Source: Scatolibacter rhodanostii (GTDB lineage Bacteria > Bacillota > Clostridia > Oscillospirales > Acutalibacteraceae). From it: DNA of 64,000 nucleotides. Positions 1-6,456 of the stretch are shown here, piece by piece; position 1 is the first letter of the stretch; each line of letters opens with the position of its first letter. The position numbers and the translations under genes were made by a program. The notes under the pieces are model-generated. The model saw only the letters and a list, made by a program, of their open reading frames with translations. It was not told the DNA's origin and did no database searches. The stretch covers positions 1-64,000 of the forward strand of contig NZ_FZLO01000002.1 of NCBI RefSeq assembly GCF_900197595.1, read 5' to 3'.

Positions 1-142
1 CTCCGTAGTCTTTAAATTTTTGCCTGTTGGGATTTTCACATCTTGATTTCATCGAACACCAAACGCCATATAGTTCAGGGTAATCACAACACGCTCCGTG
101 AATCCTGTGAGAGTAAGCTTGATATGGCTTTAATTCTTCCAT
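1..142 (-). CDS. HNH-like phage protein, N-terminal fragment cut by the window edge
   Basis: An open frame begins with ATG at 142, behind a strong AAGGAGG site, and runs off the left edge. The visible 47 residues begin MEELKPYQAYSHRIHG and include LYGVWCSMKSRCENPN followed by KFKDYG. That pattern resembles small phage HNH/AP2-type proteins, where W..MK.RC.NPN...YKDYGG precedes the nuclease part. The catalytic region would lie outside the window, so nuclease function is inferred from the family resemblance only. It is the most distal visible gene of the minus-strand early operon of the element and starts one base after the stop of the preceding gene. Confidence 0.6.
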   Translation of the reverse strand, partial: MEELKPYQAYSHRIHGACCDYPELYGVWCSMKSRCENPNRQKFKDYG

Positions 143-143
143 T

Positions 144-329
144 TCAATCCTCCTTGTCGATTTCCCATGCTGGCTGTGAGATATACAAAGTTCCGTCTAT
201 ACTGCTGTTTACGTTGCCCCATGCATTTATAGGCTGTCCGTCACACTCAGAAACCCACGCACTCTTGCTGGGTTCAAGTCCGTGTTTTTTCATATCTTCA
301 ACATATTTTTCACGACTAAAAACTCTCAT
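144..329 (-). CDS. small phage-type protein of unknown function (61 aa)
   Basis: A 61-residue soluble protein, rich in charged residues (MRVFSREKYVEDMKKHG at the start) with no membrane segment. I do not recognise a domain with a known function; short proteins of this kind are common in clostridial prophages. Its start overlaps the end of the membrane-protein gene by 14 bases and its stop is one base before the start of the HNH-like gene. Translational coupling within a phage early operon is therefore likely. Confidence 0.6.
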   Translation of the reverse strand: MRVFSREKYVEDMKKHGLEPSKSAWVSECDGQPINAWGNVNSSIDGTLYISQPAWEIDKED

Positions 330-543
330 TGTTGCTCTCCTTTCCTGTATATTCCCACGGTCTTGTCCAACCTAGCAATCCAGCAGACGGAATCAACATC
401 AATCCGCAAATGCGTGTCCACATGTCAGGCCACAAAAATATGGTCAGTATTACTGCTGCGAGCGTACACAATGCTGCGCTGATATGTCGGCGATAGGGGT
501 TTACTCTCGGGCGGTAGGGCGTATGTATTTTTATGGGTTTCAT
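316..543 (-). CDS. small two-helix membrane protein (75 aa)
   Basis: A 75-residue protein with a basic N-terminus (PRVNPYRRH) followed by two hydrophobic stretches, ISAALCTLAAVILTIFLW and ICGLMLIPSAGLLGW. It is probably an inner-membrane hairpin with the basic end inside. The ATG overlaps the stop of the upstream excisionase-like gene (ATGA arrangement), so the two are translationally coupled. No function is recognised; it sits among phage early genes. Confidence 0.55.
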   Translation of the reverse strand: MKPIKIHTPYRPRVNPYRRHISAALCTLAAVILTIFLWPDMWTRICGLMLIPSAGLLGWTRPWEYTGKESNNESF

Positions 544-776
544 ACTTTTACCTTTCTAATTCCTTGGACTACCGGTTCTATTTCTTCAACAGTATTTCCG
601 CTGGTGATATAATCAATAAGCATGTCCGCATCGACTAGCACTTTTCTGCCAACACGCACAACAGGAACGTTGCCTGACTTGATAAGTCTGCGGATAAAGT
701 GCAACGTGATTTTGGTGTCGGGGTCAGTTTCTTTGATGATTGCCAATACACCCGGTGCGATTCTCATTCTTTTCAT
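540..776 (-). CDS. excisionase-like helix-turn-helix DNA-binding protein
   Basis: A protein of 78 residues from the ATG at 776; a longer in-frame start at 824 would run into the antirepressor gene and lacks its own ribosome binding site. The centre, ITLHFIRRLIKSGNVPVVRVG followed by RKVLVDADMLIDYI, matches the winged helix-turn-helix pattern of excisionase/AlpA-type proteins: helix, then G.vP..rvGrk.lv...l..yl. Such proteins bend attachment-site DNA to steer integrase towards excision, or act as small regulators. It is the second protein of this type in the element, so which one is the true excisionase cannot be decided from sequence. Confidence 0.65.
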   Translation of the reverse strand: MKRMRIAPGVLAIIKETDPDTKITLHFIRRLIKSGNVPVVRVGRKVLVDADMLIDYITSGNTVEEIEPVVQGIRKVKV

Positions 777-792
777 GGTTTGCCCTTTCTTT

Positions 793-1542
793 TTAAGCTG
801 TTTTTTCGGACAAAAATTTTTCAATGAAATACTGCTGACCTTTTCCAGTTACTTTTGTCGTTTTGGTTGTAACACTCACTCCGTCACCATTAAAGTGTGT
901 GCTTTCCTTGATGCGAAATAGTTCCATATCCATAGCTCTCTGTGTAGGCAAATTGTAGTTATTGCCTTTCTGACGGATAAGATAGCCATTTTGTCGCAGC
1001 CATTCGAATAAGCGGTTCTGACCAATGTCAATGCCATTCTGCTTGAGTAGTTTTGCCAACTGTCCGACAAGGATAGTTGATTGGGAAGTTGCCACAGCTT
1101 CAGCAAAAAGGACTTTTGGTTTGTCCTGCTCGATTTTTCCTAAGAGCAAATGATTTTCATCATGGAGAGAAGAAATTTGCGCCTGAGCAATGTTTAACGC
1201 TCGAGCCATAATCTTTTCAGGACTATTCCAAGCATTTTCAACAGCCACAAAATATTGTCTCGCTTGTTTGCCCCGCTCGTTTCTCTGAATCATGCAAACT
1301 TCTTTTGCCATATCAATGGTAAGTTGATAATCAGTAATTTCTGTCCAAGGATTCTTTGGATTATTGGTCGCTCTTTTTTGAGCGGGCAATTTTGCAAAGT
1401 CGCTTAGTTCCTCAAACCCATATTCCGTCATTCTTGGAAACCAGTCTTTGAAAGCAGTTTTTACTTCTAAAAACTGGTGTAGTTCTCGAGCAGAAACAGT
1501 AGGCTTGTCCGATTCATAATTAACGGGTATTAAATTATTCAT
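793..1542 (-). CDS. phage antirepressor, AntA/AntB type
   Basis: A 249-residue protein. The N-terminal half carries the AntA/AntB signature: VSARELHQFLEVKTAFKDWF near residues 17-36, ITDYQLTIDMAKEVCMIQRN near 90, and GKQARQYFVAVE. The C-terminal half (about 140-249) looks like the KilAC-type DNA-binding domain, with QNRLFEWLRQNGYLI and RAMDMELFRIKESTH. Antirepressors of this family relieve repression of phage lytic genes. It is transcribed away from the repressor at 2294, as expected for an early regulator. The GTG/ATG choice is clear, because the ATG at 1542 follows an AAAGGA-like site. Confidence 0.85.
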   Translation of the reverse strand: MNNLIPVNYESDKPTVSARELHQFLEVKTAFKDWFPRMTEYGFEELSDFAKLPAQKRATNNPKNPWTEITDYQLTIDMAKEVCMIQRNERGKQARQYFVAVENAWNSPEKIMARALNIAQAQISSLHDENHLLLGKIEQDKPKVLFAEAVATSQSTILVGQLAKLLKQNGIDIGQNRLFEWLRQNGYLIRQKGNNYNLPTQRAMDMELFRIKESTHFNGDGVSVTTKTTKVTGKGQQYFIEKFLSEKTA

Positions 1543-1587
1543 GTGCTTGTCCTTTCTTTTAAAATTTCCTCCAAAGCAGCGTTGAAT

Positions 1588-1884
1588 TTATTTATGTCGC
1601 AGAGACATATTCAATGCCCATGTTTCAGCAAACTGTCTAAATAACTCCGAACAGGATTCAGCATCTGAATGTGTCAGAACAAGATGTGTTACATTGGCTC
1701 GTCTTCCTGTTATTTGAGAATAAGCACCTCTTGCAGCATAGTCGCAAGAATCAAATAATCCCCATTCAGGAATACGATATTTAGTTGCTGTTTTAGCACA
1801 GATTTCTTTGCATAAAAGCTTGTAAACATACGAGGGTGTAAGCCCATATCGCTCACAATCTTTTATTTCAATAGTCAATGTCAT
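1588..1884 (-). CDS. phage-type protein of unknown function (98 aa)
   Basis: A 98-residue protein with a cluster of cysteines (KDCERYG, LLCKEICAKT, FDSCDYA). I recognise no family. The start codon overlaps the stop of the HTH gene at 1881 by four bases (ATGA), which argues that it is a genuine member of the same early operon. The N-terminal segment could be a short helix-turn-helix, because GLTPSYVYKLLCKEI resembles an HTH-like helix pair, but this is weak. Confidence 0.55.
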   Translation of the reverse strand: MTLTIEIKDCERYGLTPSYVYKLLCKEICAKTATKYRIPEWGLFDSCDYAARGAYSQITGRRANVTHLVLTHSDAESCSELFRQFAETWALNMSLRHK

Positions 1885-2051
1885 ACCGTTCTCCTTTCGT
1901 TTTCAAACTGCAAAATATCATCTTGTCGAACTTGATACTTCTTGCCAATCTTCATCGCAGGAAGTTTTTTTTCACGAATCCAACGCCACACAGTGACAAT
2001 AGGAACACTGTATCTTTCAGCAATTTCGTCACAAGTGTATAATTTATCCAT
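1881..2051 (-). CDS. HTH_17/excisionase-family DNA-binding protein (56 aa)
   Basis: A 56-residue protein starting at ATG 2051 after a GGAGGACAAA ribosome binding site. The sequence LYTCDEIAERYSVPIVTVWR, then WIREKKLPAMKIGKKYQVRQ, is the classic MerR-like excisionase/HTH_17 fold: helix, recognition helix with W.WI, then a wing with lpa.kiGkky.v. The last segment, DDILQFE, is the usual terminal helix. It is the first gene of the minus-strand early operon and faces the divergent repressor, so it is a good candidate for the element's excisionase or a small regulator. Confidence 0.8.
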   Translation of the reverse strand: MDKLYTCDEIAERYSVPIVTVWRWIREKKLPAMKIGKKYQVRQDDILQFENERRTV

Positions 2052-2156
2052 TTTGTCCTCCTTTTCTTTGTTAGTTATTGTTAGTTACACATACTTGCAA
2101 TTACTTTAGATTTGTTGTATACTATCAGTGCTAACTTAAGTAATAAACAAAACAAA

Positions 2157-2211
2157 AGTATGAACGCAACTTTTAAAGAAATAGAACACATTTCTTTAGT
2201 ACGCTCATACT
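2157..2211. promoter_or_regulatory. interrupted dyad between divergent phage operons (candidate operator or hairpin)
   Basis: The gap 2052-2293 separates the early operon from the divergent repressor. Two nested inverted repeats lie in it. AGTATGAACG (2157-2166) faces CGCTCATACT (2202-2211) with nine of ten matches, and AAAGAAAT (2175-2182) faces ATTTCTTT (2190-2197) exactly, with a 7-base centre. Related CTTTAG words recur at 2104-2109, 2194-2199 and 2225-2230. The position fits a repressor operator region controlling both directions. A transcribed hairpin is an alternative. Confidence 0.4.
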
Positions 2212-2293
2212 ATAACACAGCTATCTTTAGTAGTCAATAGGTTTGCTAAAGTTTTATTTAGTATTTCTATTGTTTGTGAAAGGTTGACAAAAA

Positions 2294-3073
2294 ATGTATG
2301 AGATTTTTGAAAGAATAATCAGCGAAAAAGGTATAACACCTTATAAAGTATGGAAAGAAACAGGTGTATCTCAAACTACATTAAGTTCATGGAAAAAAGG
2401 TACTTATGTGCCTAAATTAGAAACACTTGAAAAAATTGCAAATTTTCTAGAAGTTGATGTTCACTATCTGAATGGAGAGAAACTGCCGTACTGCCATTTG
2501 TGCGGTTTGCAGTATCTTATGGATTCTAATGAAGATAAAAAAATTCATAAAATAAAACATAAAAAATGGGAACTTGCAGTAAAAAAATTTGGCTTTTGTT
2601 GGCCTTATCGAGTGAGAGAAAGTATAAAAAGTGCAAATGATTCTATCCAGCAGGATGAATCAAAAAATATTTCAGAGCGTTGTGAAGCAGCACTGAGAAT
2701 GATTAAGGCGTATTTTTCAAGAAGTCTTGAAACAAATGATTATGATTTATCTCACATCTCTTTTGAAGAATATATTCCTTACTTCCTAGGTGAGCAAGTC
2801 AGTAGATTTGATTCAGCCGTTCAAAAAGCTTTGACTGAGAAATATGGAAAAAAAGAGGGAATGGAAGGGACGTATTGGAAAATTCCGAACAAGAAAGAAT
2901 CCATTACCAATAAAATAAAAAAACTCGTCCCCAAAAGGGACGAGCCTGAAATAACTTTTGATGACTTCACTTATGCTTTTTTAGATGAATCGAAAGAGTT
3001 AACGGAAGAAAACAAGCAAAAACTCCTTGAAATGGCAAAATTCTTTAAACAACAACAAGAAAAAGATAACTGA
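2294..3073 (+). CDS. XRE-family phage repressor with a zinc-finger-like motif
   Basis: A 259-residue protein. Residues 1-60 form a Cro/CI-type helix-turn-helix (KVWKETGVSQTTLSSWKKG, then KLETLEKIANFLEVDV). Directly after comes CHLCGLQY with Cys67 and Cys70, then His85 and His89 (IHKIKHKKW). This CxxC...HxxxH arrangement would suit a small C2H2-like zinc site. The remaining 160 residues are helical and not recognised. The gene is followed after 21 bases by an ImmA-type peptidase, the usual partner that cleaves or inactivates such repressors. It probably maintains the lysogenic or integrated state. It has no RecA-type autocleavage domain that I can see. Confidence 0.8.
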   Translation: MYEIFERIISEKGITPYKVWKETGVSQTTLSSWKKGTYVPKLETLEKIANFLEVDVHYLNGEKLPYCHLCGLQYLMDSNEDKKIHKIKHKKWELAVKKFGFCWPYRVRESIKSANDSIQQDESKNISERCEAALRMIKAYFSRSLETNDYDLSHISFEEYIPYFLGEQVSRFDSAVQKALTEKYGKKEGMEGTYWKIPNKKESITNKIKKLVPKRDEPEITFDDFTYAFLDESKELTEENKQKLLEMAKFFKQQQEKDN

Positions 3074-3094
3074 TTTATCGTGTGAGGACAACGC

Positions 3095-3517
3095 ATGGTT
3101 GAATTGAATACTATATTTGCAGACATGGAGAAAGAAAAAGTTAGTCTTTTCCCGTATGAAGTTGGGGAAGAAAAAAGCGTTACTTTGGAAATGAACAATC
3201 GGTATGCTATATTTCTTGATACGTTTCGAGTGGAATCACTGTCCGAAACAAAATGGATACTAGCACACGAGCTAGGACACTGCGCAACAGGGTGTACACA
3301 TAAAGTAAGTAGTTCGCTGGACTTAATAGAAAAGCACGAATACAAAGCTAACAGGTGGGCGATAGAGCGATACATACCTTTTGAAGATTTGAATATTGCC
3401 ATACAGGGCGGATACACAGAACGTTGGCAGTTGGCTGAATATTTTGATATGCCTGAATCTTTCATTGAAAAGGCATTAAATTATTATTTTGTGACCAAAC
3501 AGCGAAAGCTGGCTTAA
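3095..3517 (+). CDS. ImmA/IrrE-family metallo-endopeptidase
   Basis: A 140-residue protein with the zinc-binding motif HELGH at residues 58-62 and a downstream Glu at 82 (EKHEYKANRWA), the typical third ligand and E..AN.WA signature of the ImmA/IrrE (M78) family. In ICEBs1 the homologue ImmA cleaves the repressor ImmR to induce excision. The same job is inferred here from the position immediately after an XRE repressor on the same strand. The length is typical of the small ImmA type. The first residue used is the ATG at 3095. Confidence 0.85.
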   Translation: MVELNTIFADMEKEKVSLFPYEVGEEKSVTLEMNNRYAIFLDTFRVESLSETKWILAHELGHCATGCTHKVSSSLDLIEKHEYKANRWAIERYIPFEDLNIAIQGGYTERWQLAEYFDMPESFIEKALNYYFVTKQRKLA

Positions 3518-3525
3518 AATAAAAA

Positions 3526-3555
3526 AAGCCCCCGGTACTGGAATACCGAAGGCTT
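3526..3555. terminator. imperfect hairpin after the immA-like gene
   Basis: AAGCC-CC-CGGTA, a 6-base loop, then TACCG-AA-GGCTT forms an interrupted stem just after the peptidase stop. The run of A before it gives a T tract only on the minus strand, so by the usual rule it terminates minus-strand transcription best. It may work weakly in both directions. Confidence 0.45.
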
Positions 3556-3696
3556 ACTGAATGAAATTAAGACAAGCTTAATAACAATCATCATCGAAGT
3601 TATTATACCACTTGTCTTTAGTTTCGTCTACTCAAAACTAAGAAAGACAGGTGATTTTTTTATGCCGATTTATATAAGAAGGATGTGGATTAAACT

Positions 3697-5136
3697 ATGG
3701 CTACTGTGAGAAAGCAAGGCAAGGGATATCAGATAACTGCATCCAAGGGATATGATATCTATGGAAAACAACTGCGTGAGTACATGACATGGATACCGGA
3801 GCCGCATATGACAGACCTCCAGATCAAAAAAGAACTTGAAAGACAAAAGGTTCTTTTCGAAGAGAAGGTAAAAAACTCCTTTGTTCAAAACGGAAATATT
3901 CGGTTGATTGATTTTACGGACGTCTTTTTTAAAGACTACGGTAATTTTAAACTTAAAAGAAAAACTATCCGCAACTACAAAGAACGTATGCAAATCATAA
4001 ATCAAGCTCTTGGACATATCAAATTAAAAGAGCTGAATGCAAGGCATATCAATTCATTTTATGCAAATTTGCGAGAAAAAGGGATACGCCGTCAAGATAA
4101 AGCCTTATGCAAAATAGATTTGGCAACATGGCTTAAAAAACATAAAACCACATCAGTAGCACTCAATGAGAAATATGGTATTTCTATGTGGGCATTTAAA
4201 CAAGCAAAACACGGGAAACTAATTGATGTGAATAAAGCAAAAGAAATTGCGGTAGCTATTGGTGAGGACTTCAACAAAGTATTCACTGTGCAAAAGGACG
4301 AAAGGCCTTTAGAAGGGAACAGCGCCTTGAGTTATCACCGTACTTTATCGGCTGTACTGAGTAAGGCGGTAAAGTGGAATTATATCGAACAAAACCCTGC
4401 TGCTAGAGCAGAAATCCCCTCTAAGGGTAAGAAAGAAGCAGCATACTTAGAAGATGATGATGCACGAAAACTTCTTGAGTTGCTACAAGATGAACCTATC
4501 AAGTGGCGAACAATCATTACGCTTGATTTATTGTCAGGACTGCGCAGAGGAGAACTACTAGGCTTGTACTGGAACGATTTAGATTATAAGAATCAGCTCG
4601 TCAGGATTAGACGTACGCTGAATTATATTCCTGAAGAAGGAGTTTACGAAGATACCACTAAATCAGAAGAATCAGACAGAATACTAAAGCTACCCAAGTC
4701 AGCATTCTTGTTACTTAGCAAATATAAGGAATGGCAAAACCAACAAAGAGAGTTGCTAGGTGACGTTTGGGAAGACAAGGACGGAAGAATATTCACATCA
4801 AATACAGGTGGCTTTATGTTTCCTGATAGCATCACAAAATGGTTTTCCAGTTTTATTGATCGTAGTAATCTTCCAAAAGTAACGGTCCATTCTTTAAGAC
4901 ACACTTATGCCAGTTTGATGATCGCCGACGATATTCCTATTGTTACGGTATCAAAACAGCTCGGCCACGCACAAGTGAGTACCACAGCCAACATCTATGC
5001 TCATGCGATTAAATCGGCACAGGCAAAAGCAGTGGAAGTATTTGATAGGTTTGATGACGTTGTGATTCCTGCTGAAACGGTTGCAGACGAAGAGGACAAT
5101 AGTGACCCAGCTGAAATTAACGTGAACTGTGGTTAA
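3697..5136 (+). CDS. int: tyrosine-type site-specific integrase with an inserted HTH segment
   Basis: A 479-residue tyrosine recombinase. An arm-binding N-terminus (about 1-60, KGKGYQITASKGYDIYGK) precedes a SAM-like core-binding domain beginning near 70 and resuming after 208. The catalytic domain spans about 250-440. Catalytic residues are visible: Arg283 (SGLRRGELLGL), Lys322, His398 and Arg401 (HSLRHTYAS), His424 (LGHAQVS) and Tyr434 (NIYAHA). Residues about 133-205 are an extra block, with LATWLKKHKTTSVALNEKYG, WAFKQAKHGK and AKEIAVAIGEDFNKVF. This resembles an XRE helix-turn-helix inside the core-binding domain. The gene points at tRNA-Thr, the likely attachment site. The C-terminal tail is acidic. 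Confidence 0.93.
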   Translation: MATVRKQGKGYQITASKGYDIYGKQLREYMTWIPEPHMTDLQIKKELERQKVLFEEKVKNSFVQNGNIRLIDFTDVFFKDYGNFKLKRKTIRNYKERMQIINQALGHIKLKELNARHINSFYANLREKGIRRQDKALCKIDLATWLKKHKTTSVALNEKYGISMWAFKQAKHGKLIDVNKAKEIAVAIGEDFNKVFTVQKDERPLEGNSALSYHRTLSAVLSKAVKWNYIEQNPAARAEIPSKGKKEAAYLEDDDARKLLELLQDEPIKWRTIITLDLLSGLRRGELLGLYWNDLDYKNQLVRIRRTLNYIPEEGVYEDTTKSEESDRILKLPKSAFLLLSKYKEWQNQQRELLGDVWEDKDGRIFTSNTGGFMFPDSITKWFSSFIDRSNLPKVTVHSLRHTYASLMIADDIPIVTVSKQLGHAQVSTTANIYAHAIKSAQAKAVEVFDRFDDVVIPAETVADEEDNSDPAEINVNCG

Positions 5137-5231
5137 TACGGGTTTTCACCTATACATTTTCTTCTGTATGAGCGTTAAATAAACGTTAATCCTACACTCT
5201 AGCCAAAAATCACCCATAATAAAGGCAAGCA

Positions 5232-5264
5232 AAACCCGCTTAAACGTAGTGTTTAAGCGGGTTT
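5232..5264. terminator. perfect 14-bp stem terminator between int and tRNA-Thr
   Basis: AAACCCGCTTAAAC, a 5-base loop, and GTTTAAGCGGGTTT form a perfect stem with A-rich and T-rich ends, so it can act in both directions. It can end tRNA-Thr transcription from the right and integrase transcription from the left. It lies five bases from the encoded CCA of the tRNA, inside the presumed attachment region. Confidence 0.8.
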
Positions 5265-5268
5265 GTTA

Positions 5269-5343
5269 TGGAGCTACTGGTCGGAATTGAACCGACGACC
5301 TGCTCATTACGAGTGAGCTGCTCTACCCCTGAGCCACAGTAGC
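5269..5343 (-). tRNA. tRNA-Thr (anticodon CGT)
   Basis: The minus strand folds as a complete tRNA. The acceptor stem is GCTACTG/CAGTAGC, and the D-arm reads GCTCAGGGGTAGAGC. The anticodon stem GCTCA/TGAGC encloses loop CTCGTAA (anticodon CGT, threonine codon ACG). The T-arm is GTCGG TTCGATT CCGAC, with discriminator T and an encoded CCA. A phage-type integrase gene ends 132 bases from the 3' end, which is the usual attachment position for tyrosine integrases. Confidence 0.95.
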
Positions 5344-5383
5344 ATATTTAGTTTTCTCTTATAAAGGTCTAAACTGCCTAGTT

Positions 5384-5412
5384 ATTATACTAGAAAAACA
5401 TAAGGCAGTCAA
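5384..5412 (-). promoter_or_regulatory. promoter of tRNA-Thr
   Basis: On the minus strand TTGACT (5412-5407) and TATAAT (5389-5384) are 17 bases apart, 40 bases upstream of the mature tRNA. This is a near-perfect vegetative sigma-factor promoter. Confidence 0.8.
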
Positions 5413-5466
5413 TACCTTCCCTTGAATTGAGCATTATTTTAAAAATACAAACCCCATTCTAAACAA

Positions 5467-5509
5467 AAATAAAGAGAGAGCGGAATCATTTTCCACTCTC
5501 TCTTTATTT
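5467..5509. terminator. rho-independent terminator of the esterase gene
   Basis: AAATAAAGAGAGAG and CTCTCTCTTTATTT pair over 14 bases around a 15-base loop that can itself pair (GGAA/TTCC). It ends the minus-strand esterase transcription unit. Confidence 0.8.
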
Positions 5510-5574
5510 TATGGCTAATTTTCATTTTCCTCAGAGAAAAGTTGAAATCAGTAAAGATAACTCTAGGGTTTAAA

Positions 5575-6405
5575 TCAAAAGGCATTTCCTTCGTTATTGT
5601 CTGTTAAACCAAAAAACTCTAAAGATTTTTGCAAGCTCAAATCCCAAAAGCGCCACTCATGCGCATAGCCTTCTGTTTCCTCAAAAGTTGCCTCTAATCC
5701 GATTTCTTCAGCATATTTTTGGAATTTCACATAGCTATCATACAGGAGGGCATCTTTTGTACCACAGCTGAAATATAAGCGTGGTAGTTGTGGGTCATTT
5801 GCCTTTTCTTTTGCTAAACGCCACGTGTTTTGAACCCCGTCTAAATAGGCTTCTAATCCTCCTGTGTTTTGCAGCTGGTTCACCTTGCGGTGTTCAAACA
5901 TTCCTCTCGCAGGGTTTTCATCATCGGCGCCCATATCCATTGGACAGCCTGACATTGCACTGGCAGCTGCAAATTTTTCAGGGTGATTGAGTGCATAAAT
6001 GCAGGTGCCAAATCCACCCATCGACAGACCAGCAATGTAATTGTCTTCTTTTTTATCCGATGCTGGAAACCAGTTATAAATCAGTGGCATGAGTTCTTCT
6101 GTCAAATAATCATACATATTATACCCCAGACCAAACCCTGGCCAATTGGCATAATCAGCATTCAATCCGCTGGGCATGACAACAATCAAATTTCTCTCGC
6201 ATGCATACAGCTCAACGTTCGATTTTCTAATCCAATCCGTATAATCGCCAAAAGTACCATGCAGTAGCCAAAGGACTTTATATTTTTTGCCGTTCCCATA
6301 AAATTCACTTGGTGATTTACTGCGCTCTCGGTCTGGCAAAATAACGTTAATATCTGTATTTCCGTTTAAATATAGACTTTCAAAATTCAAATGAACTAAT
6401 GCCAT
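5575..6405 (-). CDS. alpha/beta-hydrolase esterase (EstA/CE1-like)
   Basis: A 276-residue cytoplasmic serine esterase of the esterase D/tributyrin esterase group. It has an oxyanion-hole region LWLLHGTFGD near residue 45, the nucleophile elbow GLSMGG with Ser128, an Asp in SCGTKDALL, and a His in GYAHEWRFW. No signal peptide is present. Relatives remove acetyl, feruloyl or other acyl groups from sugars or oligosaccharides, or hydrolyse S-formylglutathione. The location next to a GH3 beta-glycosidase suggests deacylation of imported plant oligosaccharides. That substrate is inferred from context. It lies 51 bases downstream of the GH3 gene on the same strand, so the two are probably cotranscribed. 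Confidence 0.85.
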   Translation of the reverse strand: MALVHLNFESLYLNGNTDINVILPDRERSKSPSEFYGNGKKYKVLWLLHGTFGDYTDWIRKSNVELYACERNLIVVMPSGLNADYANWPGFGLGYNMYDYLTEELMPLIYNWFPASDKKEDNYIAGLSMGGFGTCIYALNHPEKFAAASAMSGCPMDMGADDENPARGMFEHRKVNQLQNTGGLEAYLDGVQNTWRLAKEKANDPQLPRLYFSCGTKDALLYDSYVKFQKYAEEIGLEATFEETEGYAHEWRFWDLSLQKSLEFFGLTDNNEGNAF

Positions 6406-6456
6406 ACTCTTAATCTCCTAAAATTCAATATTTATTTTTATAAAAGAGCTCGTGTA

